The position numbers and the translations under genes were made by a program. The notes under the pieces were generated by a model that worked only from the letters and a program-made list of their open reading frames with translations, was not told where the DNA came from and ran no database searches. Source: Paraglaciecola arctica (GTDB lineage Bacteria; Pseudomonadota; Gammaproteobacteria; Enterobacterales; Alteromonadaceae). Taken from it: DNA of 64,000 nt. Below, piece after piece: positions 1 through 9,178 of this stretch. The DNA lies in the NCBI RefSeq assembly GCF_018861065.1, contig NZ_JAHKQO010000016.1, positions 124,001 to 188,000 of the forward strand, in the 5' to 3' direction. Every line of letters starts with the position of its first letter. Position 1 is the stretch's first letter.

Positions 1-1
1 A

Positions 2-511
2 ATAATTGAGCAATCTGAAGTCTCATTGGCGCTACCAACCTTTTCACAAACTTGGTCAAGTTGTTGGTCGATTGCAGTAAAGCTAGACCGAGTAGTTACC
101 TCAGCAGTTGATTTAGTCTATCTAAAAGGCCACTCTATTCAGACTTTAGTGCGAGATTCTAGTAAACCACAACGACCTGAAGTTACCACCACACAACAAA
201 ACGAAATATGGGTAGCCCAACTCGCTAACGAATTGTCAGATGACTTAGGTTCTCAATGTATGAATGAGGCGATTTCTATTGCAACCAAGGAGCTTTGTGA
301 GTTGTTTGGATTATCTAATCAGTCAGTGACAGATACCTACGCGCACTATTGGCGATATGCCAGACCCAGTGCCGGGCAAAAACCTTTAGGCATTTTGTCC
401 AACCATGAAAATGGAATATATCTTGGTGGTGACTGGAGTTTTGGTTCTTCCATAGAGTCAGCCTATGAAGGGGCAAGGGCACTCGTGCAATTAATTAAAA
501 CGGGAGTGTAA
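2..511 (+). CDS. FAD-dependent amine oxidase-like oxidoreductase, C-terminal part (5' end outside window)
   Basis: The frame is open to the first bases of the window (I-I-E-Q-S-E-V-S upstream of the first TTG), so this is the 3' part of a gene that starts to the left. About 169 codons are visible. A segment reading SCWSIAVKLDR resembles the substrate-domain stretch of renalase-like NAD(P)/FAD amine oxidoreductases. The C-terminus reads GIYLGGDWSFGSSIESAYEG, which is the typical final FAD-contacting motif of the amine-oxidase fold (GGDW, then a helix beginning SxESAxxSG). The Rossmann dinucleotide-binding N-terminus lies outside. The TerB-like gene follows after 6 nt, so the two are probably co-transcribed. 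Substrate unknown. Confidence 0.7.
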   Translation: MIEQSEVSLALPTFSQTWSSCWSIAVKLDRVVTSAVDLVYLKGHSIQTLVRDSSKPQRPEVTTTQQNEIWVAQLANELSDDLGSQCMNEAISIATKELCELFGLSNQSVTDTYAHYWRYARPSAGQKPLGILSNHENGIYLGGDWSFGSSIESAYEGARALVQLIKTGV

Positions 512-517
512 TATATA

Positions 518-958
518 ATGATTTCCAATATTCAAGAATGGTTTAAGAGTCATATAAACGCAGGTCAAAGTAACAGCCAACACACAATTGAATTGGCCAC
601 GGCGGTATTGCTATATGAAGTGATGCGGGCAGATAATGACCTTGATCAGTTGGAACAGGATAATTATCGTACCCAGCTTAATAATCTATTTTCTTTGACC
701 GCAGACGAACTGGAAACACTGTGCCAAATGAGTCAATCACAGGCAGATGAATCAACTGATTTTCAGCAGTTTACTAGTGTTATCAATGATCTATATGGAC
801 TCGAAGAAAAAAGGGCGGTACTTGATTCATTATGGTCTATTGCCTACGCTGACCATGAACTCAGTCCAGATGAAGAATACACAATCAGAAAGATAGCTGA
901 TTTATTGTACATTCCTCATAGCCAATATATTCAAAGTAAGTTGTCAATCAAACCCTAA
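518..958 (+). CDS. TerB-like family protein
   Basis: A 146-residue, all-helical, acidic cytoplasmic protein. It contains two copies of the metal-binding-like TerB pattern: an N-terminal ATAVLLYEVMRADNDLDQLE and a C-terminal SIAYADHELSPDEEYTIRKI. In each an aromatic/Ala-A-D-x-(D/E)-L-x-xx-E segment recurs, as in TerB (tellurite resistance) family proteins. It starts 6 nt after the FAD oxidoreductase stop, which suggests one transcript. No other tellurite genes are nearby, so a role in tellurite resistance should not be assumed. Family call is good; function is unknown. Confidence 0.75.
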   Translation: MISNIQEWFKSHINAGQSNSQHTIELATAVLLYEVMRADNDLDQLEQDNYRTQLNNLFSLTADELETLCQMSQSQADESTDFQQFTSVINDLYGLEEKRAVLDSLWSIAYADHELSPDEEYTIRKIADLLYIPHSQYIQSKLSIKP

Positions 959-1440
959 CTTTTGGCTATTGTTATAGTCACTATCTGTCTATTCTTTGAG
1001 TGGTGTTTCAAATAATAGACATGTTAACTGTATGATTTAACATACATAAATAGTCTTGGTATTATCAGTGTCGCAAAAAAGGTACGATTAAGTTTGGTTT
1101 TAGATACTTATTGTATTTGTGATTCTCTATAATCGATGTAACTACATGATAAATATATGAAAATAATTTGTGGCACGAACAATGTAATGCTTCCTTTAGT
1201 AATCACGTTCCACTTGACTGGTTCCTCGAGTGTAATTTACGGACATTGAATGTGGTGAAGGATGGAAGTGCATGCTATTGGTTGGTTGTAATGGCGTTTG
1301 CAGCTAACAGTACTTTTATCCTTAATGCGGACATTCTTTCGCGTTATTTTTTTGGCATGGATGCCTTGTTTTAATTGGATTTGGTAGCGGTTTGTAGATA
1401 TATCGAATCTCGTTTTACATTAGCAGAGGATGGTAATGAC
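959..1440. other. Intergenic stretch without a supported gene
   Basis: An AT-rich stretch of about 480 bases before the EF-hand gene. A 7-bp inverted repeat (ATGTTAA at 1021-1027, TTAACAT at 1037-1043) is present and could be a weak operator. A 68-codon TTG-initiated reading frame at 1168-1374 has no ribosome binding site or recognisable protein features, and I do not call it a gene. Confidence 0.5.
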
Positions 1441-1725
1441 ATGAGAAAAGGCAATTATTTCATTTCTTTCGTGGTTCTATTTACGACGGTACAAATGTTT
1501 ATTACGGTTTCAGCAGTGGCTGACGGTGAATTAATAAAAAAGCTGGATTTGGATAAGGATGGGCAAATTACAATTAAAGAAGCGGTAGCGAACCCCGCAG
1601 TACTCGCCTCGTTTGGAAAAATTGATACGGATGGCGATGGAAAAATTAGTTCCCTCGAGTTGGCGAATACCAAAGTTAACTTGGTAAAAGACAAAAATAC
1701 CGATAAACCTGAAGAACGGATATAG
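1441..1725 (+). CDS. Small secreted EF-hand (calcium-binding) protein
   Basis: A 94-residue product starting at the ATG at 1441, preceded by an AGAGGA-like ribosome binding site. The frame extends further upstream, but this start gives a clean signal peptide (K-rich start, hydrophobic core ISFVVLFTTVQMFITV, cleavage near AVADG). The mature part has two canonical EF-hand loops, DLDKDGQITIKE and DTDGDGKISSLE, with Asp at positions 1, 3 and 5 and a final Glu. The product is therefore probably a periplasmic or exported calcium-binding protein. A rho-independent terminator follows directly, so it looks monocistronic. Biological role unknown. Confidence 0.75.
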   Translation: MRKGNYFISFVVLFTTVQMFITVSAVADGELIKKLDLDKDGQITIKEAVANPAVLASFGKIDTDGDGKISSLELANTKVNLVKDKNTDKPEERI

Positions 1726-1738
1726 AAAATATAGTGAG

Positions 1739-1767
1739 AAAAGATCGACTTGTTCGGTCTTTTTTTA
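1739..1767 (+). terminator. Rho-independent terminator after the EF-hand gene
   Basis: A ten-pair stem (AAAAGATCGA / TCGGTCTTTT with one T-G pair), five-base loop and a run of T. It lies 13 nt after the EF-hand stop and before the sensor kinase gene, separating the two units. Confidence 0.75.
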
Positions 1768-1788
1768 TTATGCTGACAACTCGATAAA

Positions 1789-3219
1789 ATGAAAAAATTA
1801 ATGGGAGTTGCCATGCAACTAGGCTCATTACGACAACTAACGTTGGTTAGTTTTGTCGTTGTTCTTGTGCCCTTGGCGCTATTGGTTGGCTACAGCCAAA
1901 TTAAGTTAAGTGAAATTGCGCAAATTGCCACAAACGAAGCCCAATACTCTGTTAATACCGTCAGGCAAGTGAGTAAGATGGAAGGGTTGTCGGTAGATAT
2001 TGAGCGGCTTGTGCGTCAATATCATATAGTTAAGAAGGACGCCCTAAAACCTTTGATTGAAAAGTCGACCCAGCGATTTTCAGAATACCAAATTCCAGTG
2101 TGTGAGCAACTTTCTGAGAAACAGAATTGTCATAGTTTAACTGAGCGAGTTGTCTGGATTAAACAATATTCTGGTACCGAAGATCAGTTGCTATTAGACG
2201 CACAACTAGCTGAATTCAAACAAAATCTAAATGACTTAGCTACACAGATAGACAGTAGTCTTGACAAAAGAATACAAGATCAACAAATCTATGTTGGCTC
2301 TGTGCAACAAACACAATTCTGGTTAACGGCTTGGTTATTAGGGGCCTCTTTTTTATTAATTGCTCTTGGATCTAAGGCAATATTAAAACCTGTTACAAGA
2401 CTTGAGCGAGTCATTACTGCGATCTCACGACAAGAGAATACCTTACCCCCTATTTCTACCTCTGGACCAAAGGAGTTGATTGTATTAGAACAGAAGTTGC
2501 ACCGCTTGGCTGGCCGATTAATTCAATTGGAAAACCTTCGCCATGCGTTATTGCGGCATGCGTCTCACGAGCTAAAAACGCCTTTAGCTAGCATCAAAGA
2601 AGGGTGTTCATTGCTAACAGAGCAAGTCGTAGGCCCATTGAACGCAGAGCAAGAGGAAGTGTTGTCTCTATTAAACAGCAGTACAGATAGATTAAACTTA
2701 CTAATAGTGCAGTTGCTTGATTACAATTTGTTATTACAACAGGCTAAACCCGTATTTTCGAATTTTAAAACTAAAAGTTTCTTTGAAGACTTTGTGACAG
2801 AAAATAGTCTAGCGATTAAACAACATGACAACCAGATTGATATGCAACTAGATTTACCTAGTATTTTCGCTGACAAAAAATTGTTTAGAAGAATCTTGGA
2901 TAATTTGGTGTCAAATGCCCTTGCCCATGGCAGTAGAGGCAGACCTATTAGCATAAGACTCTATCAACAGGGTGATATGCAAGTCTTAGATTTTGCAAAT
3001 CGCGGTCAGAAGATCTTAGATGAGCAACGAAACATATTATTTCAACCTTTTAGTCGAGGAGAAGGTACGCGAAATGATAGAGTGACAGGTTCAGGGCTTG
3101 GATTATCCATAGTGGCTGATTGCGCCAGAATGATGTTTGGAAAGGCTGAATTTGTAGAGGTGGATTATGCTGACGTGTGTGTTCGTGTCTATATCCCAAG
3201 TAAAGAGGCGAATATATGA
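1789..3219 (+). CDS. glrK: Sensor histidine kinase, GlrK/QseE type
   Basis: A 476-residue inner-membrane two-component kinase. Membrane helices at about 14-35 and 178-198 enclose a periplasmic domain of about 140 residues. A short HAMP-like linker follows. The H-box reads RHASHELKTPLASIKEG with phospho-accepting His260. The N-box (LVSNALAHG) and the G-box (GSGLGLSIV) show a complete HATPase. The stop overlaps the next gene by 4 nt, and a GlrR/QseF-type regulator follows; this kinase-lipoprotein-regulator order is that of enterobacterial glrK-qseG-glrR. The ATG at 1789 is used; the ATG at 1813 is an alternative. By family knowledge the kinase phosphorylates the GlrR-type regulator, acting on sigma-54 promoters. 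The stimulus cannot be inferred from sequence. Confidence 0.85.
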   Translation: MKKLMGVAMQLGSLRQLTLVSFVVVLVPLALLVGYSQIKLSEIAQIATNEAQYSVNTVRQVSKMEGLSVDIERLVRQYHIVKKDALKPLIEKSTQRFSEYQIPVCEQLSEKQNCHSLTERVVWIKQYSGTEDQLLLDAQLAEFKQNLNDLATQIDSSLDKRIQDQQIYVGSVQQTQFWLTAWLLGASFLLIALGSKAILKPVTRLERVITAISRQENTLPPISTSGPKELIVLEQKLHRLAGRLIQLENLRHALLRHASHELKTPLASIKEGCSLLTEQVVGPLNAEQEEVLSLLNSSTDRLNLLIVQLLDYNLLLQQAKPVFSNFKTKSFFEDFVTENSLAIKQHDNQIDMQLDLPSIFADKKLFRRILDNLVSNALAHGSRGRPISIRLYQQGDMQVLDFANRGQKILDEQRNILFQPFSRGEGTRNDRVTGSGLGLSIVADCARMMFGKAEFVEVDYADVCVRVYIPSKEANI

Positions 3220-3797
3220 GATTGAAATTAATAGTCCTGCTAGGTGTCACAACTTTGTTTTGTGGTTGCGAATTGTTGTCATCTTCTCGGCCTCCTTCGG
3301 TAACTCCCACTGTAATAGTTGATGCTCCAGAGAGCCCACCTATGTGTGTATGGGAGAGCTCATTCGATGAGAATAACTGCTACATCGAATATTGGTTGCA
3401 ATATTGGTATCAGATCGAAGAGGTTTCGTGGCCAGAACGTAAAAAACAAATAGAAGAGTTATCTGATCAAGATACTGATGTTCTAAAAAAGGTATTTCTA
3501 AGCCAAGGAAAAAGCACCCCATATCAAGATAGATTGCGCGCACAGGGTTGGGTGGAGTCAATCCTACCTAAGCTAACTCAGCCTATGCAGCGCTTTATCA
3601 TGATAGCGCTTTATTACCCTAGTCAAGGGTTGTTGGAGATGGAATCTGCGTTGGTAACATTGAGTAAAATTAATACTCATCAATCCTTCAACATTGAAGA
3701 GCAGCAAATACTGTTAGACAAACAACAAAATCAAATTGACCAGTTGCTTAATATTGAAGCATCGATTATGGAAAGTATTGAAGAGGATAAAGAATGA
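3216..3797 (+). CDS. qseG: QseG-like lipoprotein
   Basis: A 193-residue product with a lipoprotein-type signal (MRLKLIVLLGVTTLFCGC, acylated Cys18 proposed; the -3 Phe makes the lipobox somewhat atypical). The mature part is acidic and helical, with a C-terminal coiled coil (ILLDKQQNQIDQLLNIEASI). It overlaps the kinase stop and the regulator start by 4 nt each, so the three genes are translationally coupled. In enterobacteria the gene in this position (qseG/yfhG) encodes an outer-membrane lipoprotein that modulates the kinase. The assignment rests mainly on position, size and lipoprotein character, with weaker direct sequence recognition. Confidence 0.7.
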   Translation: MRLKLIVLLGVTTLFCGCELLSSSRPPSVTPTVIVDAPESPPMCVWESSFDENNCYIEYWLQYWYQIEEVSWPERKKQIEELSDQDTDVLKKVFLSQGKSTPYQDRLRAQGWVESILPKLTQPMQRFIMIALYYPSQGLLEMESALVTLSKINTHQSFNIEEQQILLDKQQNQIDQLLNIEASIMESIEEDKE

Positions 3798-5140
3798 GTC
3801 AGTCGAATGTATCAGATCCCAATGTGTTGTTGGTTGATGATGACGAGAGTTTATTACGCTTAATGGCTATTAGGCTTAGAGGGGAAGGCTACAATGTGCA
3901 AAGTGCAGGTGGTGGTAAAGAGGCATTAAAACTCATCAATAGTCAAAATTTTGATGTGGTTTTGAGTGATTTACGCATGCCAGGGCTCGACGGGTTAAGT
4001 CTTTTTGAAGAAATAATGGCCCTCAGAAAAGATGTTCCTGTGATATTGATGACAGCACATGGAACTATTCAAGACGCCGTAGAGGCAACCCAAAGAGGTG
4101 TGTTTGGGTTTTTGACTAAGCCTATAGATCATGAAGAATTACGCAGCTTGATGGAAAAAGCGGTGAGTCAAAGTCAAGGGGCGCAAAGAGGGCAATGGTG
4201 CGAGAAAATCATTACTCGTTCGATGCAAATGGAGCAATTGCTTGATCAAGCTTTCCGTGTAGCCAAGCGTGATGTCAGCGTACTAATAAGTGGAGCCAGC
4301 GGAACCGGTAAAGAACTATTAGCCAGTGCGATTCACAAAGCCAGCAAAAGAGCTGACAAAGCTTTTGTGGCAATTAATTGCGGTGCGTTACCAGAGAACC
4401 TGCTTGAGTCTGAACTTTTTGGGCACGCTAGGGGATCGTTTACTGGAGCGGTCAACGAACATCAGGGTTTGTTTAGAGAAGCGGATGGTGGCACTCTGTT
4501 TTTGGACGAAATTGGCGATATGCCAGTATCACTTCAAGTTAAATTATTAAGAGCGCTTCAAGAGCAAACGATTCGTCCCGTGGGCAGCAGTAAACAAATC
4601 CCGATTGATGTGAGGATTATTTCTGCCACCCATAAAAACCTAAGCAAGGAAATGCAAGAAGGAAACTTTAGAGAGGATTTATATTATCGACTGAATGTTG
4701 TGAATATTACTCTACCGACGTTAAGAGAACGCTCTGAAGATATTCCGTTATTAGCTCGGCACTTATTAAAAAGCAGCGCAGAGCGCCACCAAGTTAAGGT
4801 CAGTCGATTTTCTGATGATGCAATGCAATTGTTAACAACCTGTTTGTGGCCGGGCAATGTGCGACAACTTGTTAATGTTGTAGAACAATGCGTTGCCTTA
4901 ACGCAAACACCAGTGATTGCTTCTCATCTAGTTGAACAGGCGTTGTCGGCTTCCGAACAAAAATGGCCAACCTTAACTGAAGCAAGAGATGCATTTGAGC
5001 AAAAGTACTTATTGAAATTGCTTAAAATGACAGATGGAAATGTGACAAGAGCAGCTGAATTGGCAGGTCGAAACCGTACTGATATGCATAAGCTTATGAA
5101 AAAGCATAACCTGCATTCGGCTGATTTTAAGCCTGACTAA
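3794..5140 (+). CDS. glrR: Sigma-54-dependent response regulator, GlrR/QseF type
   Basis: A 448-residue NtrC-family activator. The receiver domain (about 8-125) has the acidic pocket VDDD and phospho-acceptor Asp59 (VVLSDLRMPG), plus the switch Thr and Lys109. The AAA+ domain has Walker A GASGTGKE (167-174), a sigma-54-contacting loop reading GSFTGA (214-219) instead of the commonest GAFTGA, and Walker B GGTLFLDEIGD. The C-terminal Fis-type helix-turn-helix reads NVTRAAELAGRNRTDMHKLMKK. It is the last gene of the coupled kinase-lipoprotein-regulator operon. In E. coli glnB follows; here truA does. Confidence 0.9.
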   Translation: MSQSNVSDPNVLLVDDDESLLRLMAIRLRGEGYNVQSAGGGKEALKLINSQNFDVVLSDLRMPGLDGLSLFEEIMALRKDVPVILMTAHGTIQDAVEATQRGVFGFLTKPIDHEELRSLMEKAVSQSQGAQRGQWCEKIITRSMQMEQLLDQAFRVAKRDVSVLISGASGTGKELLASAIHKASKRADKAFVAINCGALPENLLESELFGHARGSFTGAVNEHQGLFREADGGTLFLDEIGDMPVSLQVKLLRALQEQTIRPVGSSKQIPIDVRIISATHKNLSKEMQEGNFREDLYYRLNVVNITLPTLRERSEDIPLLARHLLKSSAERHQVKVSRFSDDAMQLLTTCLWPGNVRQLVNVVEQCVALTQTPVIASHLVEQALSASEQKWPTLTEARDAFEQKYLLKLLKMTDGNVTRAAELAGRNRTDMHKLMKKHNLHSADFKPD

Positions 5141-5254
5141 AGGTATGTGGCGAACTTAAATGTAAACATTACCTAGGAATTACTAAAAACCACTGTTATT
5201 TACATTGAAGTTCCTTACAATACCGCGAATTTTTTGAATGGCAATAGTACACAA

Positions 5255-6043
5255 ATGCGATTAGCTCTGGGCATTGAATATAACGGCGCGCTTTATCACG
5301 GTTGGCAGCGCCAACAAACTGTAGCAAGTGTGCAGCAGCACGTTGAAGAGGCGTTAGCTAAAATTGCGAACGAACCTGTCAATGTGACTTGTGCTGGACG
5401 TACCGATGCTGGAGTTCATGCGACTTGCCAAGTTGTGCATTTTGATACCCTAAGTCAGCGACCCGACCGAGCCTGGACCATAGGTTTGAATCGGTTTTTA
5501 CCTAAATCCATTGCTATTAAATGGGTAAAAAATATCAGTGATGAGTTTCATGCTCGTTTTTCTGCTACAGCAAGGCGATACCGCTACATTATTTATAATC
5601 ATCGTTTACGCAATGGCATTCTTCCAAAAGGTGTGACCCATATTCATAGTGGTGATCTTGACCACGAATTGATGCATGATGCTGCGCAATATTTGGTTGG
5701 ACGACATGACTTTAGCGCATTTAGAGCGGTAAATTGTCAGGCGAATACTCCCGTGCGAAATATGACGAGTATTAGTGTGACTCGATTTGGGGATTACATT
5801 ATGATTGATGTCACTGCCAATGCTTTTTTACATCATATGGTGCGTAATATCACAGGTTCCCTGTTGAAAGTGGGTAGTAAAGAAAAACCCATAACGTGGA
5901 TACAGACGTTGTTACAAGACAAAGATCGAACTAAGGCTGCAGCGACAGCCAAACCCAATGGTCTATATTTGGTGCATGTTACTTACCCTGAAGAATTTGA
6001 TCTACCTAAAACGCCATTAGGGCCATTATTTTTACCTGATTGA
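5255..6043 (+). CDS. truA: tRNA pseudouridine synthase A
   Basis: Converts uridine to pseudouridine at positions 38-40 of tRNA anticodon arms. The conserved motif [10 protein letters not shown] contains the catalytic Asp. Other family blocks are [18 protein letters not shown] and [10 protein letters not shown] prefer the ATG at 5255 ([11 protein letters not shown], where family similarity begins), giving 262 residues. A TTG at 5234 in the same frame would add seven residues. Neither has a clear ribosome binding site. It heads the conserved truA-accD-folC-dedD-cvpA-purF neighbourhood; dedA, present between truA and accD in E. coli, is absent. Confidence 0.93.
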   Translation: MRLALGIEYNGALYHGWQRQQTVASVQQHVEEALAKIANEPVNVTCAGRTDAGVHATCQVVHFDTLSQRPDRAWTIGLNRFLPKSIAIKWVKNISDEFHARFSATARRYRYIIYNHRLRNGILPKGVTHIHSGDLDHELMHDAAQYLVGRHDFSAFRAVNCQANTPVRNMTSISVTRFGDYIMIDVTANAFLHHMVRNITGSLLKVGSKEKPITWIQTLLQDKDRTKAAATAKPNGLYLVHVTYPEEFDLPKTPLGPLFLPD

Positions 6044-6193
6044 TACTTCTAAGACCAGTTTTGATTTCGTGATGTAAAGATGTTGTGATTTAATAGCGTT
6101 TCTTTTGGCCTATAGGGCTTAAAACGGGTATTAATAAACCGTTGAATATTGTCAATTTGTAGCGTTAATGCAAATTGCATAACAGGATTTTAT

Positions 6194-7042
6194 ATGAGTT
6201 GGATTGAAAAAATACTACCGCGCACTAAGTCTTCGACTAAAAGTAACGTGCCCGAGGGAATTTGGACTAAATGCGGTGAATGTGACGCCGTGCTGTATAA
6301 AACAGAATTAGAAAAACAATTAGGTGTGTGCCCTAAATGTGGTCATCACATGCGAATTGGAGCGCGCGCTCGTATCAATCACTTTTTAGACAAAGGTGAA
6401 AGGGTAGAGTTGGGTACAGATCTTGAACCTCAAGACTTACTCAAATTTAAAGATTCGAAAAAATATAAAGATAGATTAGCCAGTGCGCAAAAAGCGACTA
6501 ACGAAAAAGACGCGTTAGTCGTCATGCAAGGCAAATTGAATGGTATGCCTGTAGTCGTTGCAGCTTTTGAGTTTGCTTTTATGGGCGGTTCAATGGCTTC
6601 AGTAGTAGGTGCTAGATTTGTAAAAGCGGTGAATGCCTGTTTGGAGCTGAATATGCCACTGGTGTGTTTCTCTACCAGTGGTGGGGCACGTATGCAAGAA
6701 GCCCTACTGTCACTTATGCAAATGGCTAAAACCAGTGCCGCATTGGCAAAAATGAGTGAAAAAGGCCTGCCGTATATTTCTGTACTAACGGATCCGACTA
6801 TGGGGGGAGTCTCAGCGAGTTTGGCAATGTTGGGTGACGTGAATGTGGCTGAGCCTAAAGCCTTGATCGGTTTCGCTGGACCACGAGTGATTGAACAGAC
6901 TGTTCGCGAAACCCTACCTGAAGGATTTCAACGTAGCGAATTTTTATTAGAAAAAGGTGCTATTGACATCATAGTGGATCGCCGTGAAATGCGTGATAAA
7001 TTATTTAGTATATTGTCAAAATTACATCACCAACATCATTAG
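6194..7042 (+). CDS. accD: Acetyl-CoA carboxylase, carboxyltransferase subunit beta
   Basis: Forms the carboxyltransferase with AccA and makes malonyl-CoA for fatty acid synthesis. The start at 6194 ([10 protein letters not shown]) is the family start and has an ACAGGA ribosome binding site; an upstream in-frame ATG at 6149 would add an unrelated extension. The N-terminal zinc ribbon is complete (KCGECD ... CPKCGHH, four Cys). The crotonase-type core follows, including [21 protein letters not shown] and PTMGGVSAS. It measures 282 residues, normal for AccD. folC begins 3 nt after the stop. Confidence 0.95.
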   Translation: MSWIEKILPRTKSSTKSNVPEGIWTKCGECDAVLYKTELEKQLGVCPKCGHHMRIGARARINHFLDKGERVELGTDLEPQDLLKFKDSKKYKDRLASAQKATNEKDALVVMQGKLNGMPVVVAAFEFAFMGGSMASVVGARFVKAVNACLELNMPLVCFSTSGGARMQEALLSLMQMAKTSAALAKMSEKGLPYISVLTDPTMGGVSASLAMLGDVNVAEPKALIGFAGPRVIEQTVRETLPEGFQRSEFLLEKGAIDIIVDRREMRDKLFSILSKLHHQHH

Positions 7043-7045
7043 ATC

Positions 7046-8335
7046 ATGTCTAAACTATCAAATCACCAAGCCTTTGAGAAAGAGGCTTGGTCTCTTGACC
7101 ATTGGTTAACTTATCTTGAACAGATACATCCAAGTAATATTGAATTAGGCCTAGAGCGTGTAGCTAAGGTTCTTAAAAGTTTGCAACTCGATTTCGGTGA
7201 GCGAGTGCTTGTTACCGTTGCTGGTACCAACGGTAAAGGCACTACTTGTGCTTTGATTGAACACGCTATTTTGGCCTCTAAAAAATCTGTCGCTGTATTT
7301 AGTTCTCCGCATCTTTTAGATTACCGTGAACGCGTAAGAGTCGCTGGAGATATGCTACCTGAAAAGGCTCATTGTGAGGCGTTTTTGAAGGTGGAGCAGG
7401 CGCGAGGTGATATCCCCCTTACTTATTTCGAGTTTGGAACATTAGCGGCACTGCAGCTAATGTACGAATCGGACGCTAAATATTTATTGCTGGAAGTAGG
7501 TTTGGGTGGGCGATTGGACGCAATCAACATTGTTGACCCAGATATTGCGGTAATTACTAGTATCGATTTAGATCATCAGGATTGGTTGGGTAATACTAGG
7601 GAGCTAATCGCGATTGAAAAAGCAGGAATTTTCAGAGCGAATATCCCTGCTATTATCGGTGAGCAGAATCCCCCTTCTACATTGGTTGAGGCCGCATTTG
7701 AATATCAAGTTGCGGCTTTATGGCAAAGCAAAAACTTTGACTTCCAAATGGATTCACAGGGATTTCATTGGCAAGGGGCTAATACACGCTATGACAATCT
7801 ACCTGTGCCTAACATTCCTGCCCAAAATGCGTCGACCGCCTTACAAGTGTTGGAAACCTTGGGTATAAAGTTAGACACTAAATCAATGGCACAAGTTTTT
7901 GCGCAAACCTGTTTGCCCGGTAGAAGGCAAGTCGTCCAAAATAATCCTTTAGTGATGTTGGATGTCGCGCATAATCCTCAGGCGACTCGTTTGTTAGCCA
8001 GTGACATTACAAATATGCGCCATAAACGGGTAATAGCTGTTGTTGCGATGTTAGCTGATAAAGACATAGAGGCAACGCTTGCTCCTATGTTACCCATAGT
8101 TTCGGATTGGTACTGTGCGAGTTTAGATGTGCCTAGAGGTGCAAAAGCAAGTACCTTGGTTTCTGCTGTATTACCCAGTGAACAAAAAGTGTTAGACTAT
8201 GAATCAGTTGAATTGGCCTATCAATGTGCTTTAGACGCGGCTAATGAAGAGGACTTTGTCATCGTATTTGGTTCTTTTTTTACTGTTACAAATGTATTAA
8301 AAATGGGGTTGTTACCCCCTAACGAAAAGGTGTAG
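7046..8335 (+). CDS. folC: Bifunctional folylpolyglutamate synthase / dihydrofolate synthase
   Basis: Adds glutamate to dihydropteroate and to tetrahydrofolate in the cytoplasm, with ATP. The 429-residue product has the P-loop VAGTNGKGTT, the Mur-ligase-type segments FSSPHLLDYRERVRV and LLEVGLGGRLDA, and the central-domain motif TSIDLDHQDWLG. The C-terminal ligase domain includes DVAHNPQA. Full length for the family. Tight spacing after accD (3 nt) and before the dedD-like gene (4 nt) indicates one operon. Confidence 0.95.
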   Translation: MSKLSNHQAFEKEAWSLDHWLTYLEQIHPSNIELGLERVAKVLKSLQLDFGERVLVTVAGTNGKGTTCALIEHAILASKKSVAVFSSPHLLDYRERVRVAGDMLPEKAHCEAFLKVEQARGDIPLTYFEFGTLAALQLMYESDAKYLLLEVGLGGRLDAINIVDPDIAVITSIDLDHQDWLGNTRELIAIEKAGIFRANIPAIIGEQNPPSTLVEAAFEYQVAALWQSKNFDFQMDSQGFHWQGANTRYDNLPVPNIPAQNASTALQVLETLGIKLDTKSMAQVFAQTCLPGRRQVVQNNPLVMLDVAHNPQATRLLASDITNMRHKRVIAVVAMLADKDIEATLAPMLPIVSDWYCASLDVPRGAKASTLVSAVLPSEQKVLDYESVELAYQCALDAANEEDFVIVFGSFFTVTNVLKMGLLPPNEKV

Positions 8336-8339
8336 TAGA

Positions 8340-9008
8340 GTGTCATCCGCATTACAAAACCGTTTGGTAGGAACCGCCATAGTTGTTGCGATAGTTGTGA
8401 TTTTTTTGCCCGATTTATTAGATGGGAAACAAGAATCAAAACGTAATCTATTTGTTGAGTTACCTCAAAAACCACCAATGAAAACGGTGAAATCTCCGAG
8501 CCCATTCGACACTGAGAAAGTTAAAGAAGCGGCAACCCGAAAAGTTGAAGTGATTTCTGAACAGGCTGTAGATGAAAATCTTGACTCAAACTCAGCGCCT
8601 GAGACACAACTCGAAAGTCGAACCGAAGATGTTCAAGTGGCTGATGTCTACGAAGAAGAAACGCCTAGTGATATTATTAAAGATGAGATAAATAAAACAA
8701 CTCCACAGGTGAGCAGTTTGCAGCAGCAAACAGTGGTAGAGCAAGATGTTGATAGCTTATTAGCGAGTGCGGGTTGGGTGGTACAATTGGGTAGCTTTCG
8801 CCATCAGAAAAATGTAAAAGAGCTGTTGAGTCGCCTAGAAAAAGCGGGCTATCGAGCCTTTAGCCGGCCCGTAAAAACCAACTCTGGAACCTTGACAAAA
8901 GTCTTTGTTGGCCCTGATTTGCAAAAAAGCAACTTAGATAATGCGCTGTCGCACCTAAAAGAGTTAACCCAATTACAGGGTCGGGTGACCCCATTTACTG
9001 TTCAATAA
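8340..9008 (+). CDS. dedD: DedD-like SPOR-domain cell-division protein
   Basis: A 222-residue bitopic inner-membrane protein starting at a GTG. A short cytoplasmic tail is followed by one membrane helix (VGTAIVVAIVVIFLPDLL, about 10-27). A long acidic, low-complexity periplasmic linker follows. The C-terminal SPOR domain (about 145-222; WVVQLGSFRHQKNVKELLSR, then TKVFVGPD) binds glycan strands lacking stem peptides at the septum. Position between folC and cvpA matches dedD of E. coli. The linker diverges freely, as is usual. Confidence 0.9.
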   Translation: MSSALQNRLVGTAIVVAIVVIFLPDLLDGKQESKRNLFVELPQKPPMKTVKSPSPFDTEKVKEAATRKVEVISEQAVDENLDSNSAPETQLESRTEDVQVADVYEEETPSDIIKDEINKTTPQVSSLQQQTVVEQDVDSLLASAGWVVQLGSFRHQKNVKELLSRLEKAGYRAFSRPVKTNSGTLTKVFVGPDLQKSNLDNALSHLKELTQLQGRVTPFTVQ

Positions 9009-9178
9009 GGTGAACTCTTTTACAGCCAATTGAATGTTGAATTGTTATTAATGCTGTGAAAAATTATAGGATCTTCGTCAGCCATTTTGATAGAATGCGC
9101 GCGATTTTAATTCCGTGGTGTGAAAAGGGCAGTGATGGTCCTTACATCTCGACATTTAAACGGTAAAAAACGAGTCTT

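Noticed and set aside
1168-1374. 68-codon TTG-initiated open frame before the EF-hand gene
   Set aside because: No ribosome binding site, no recognisable domain or signal peptide, and composition like the surrounding AT-rich spacer.
5234-5260. Sigma-54 promoter (TGGCA-like) upstream of truA, as a GlrR target
   Set aside because: A TGGCAA is present, but no TTGC-type -12 element occurs at the required spacing.
6149-6193. Upstream extension of accD
   Set aside because: The 15 extra residues do not belong to the family, and the ATG at 6194 has the ribosome binding site and the standard N-terminus.
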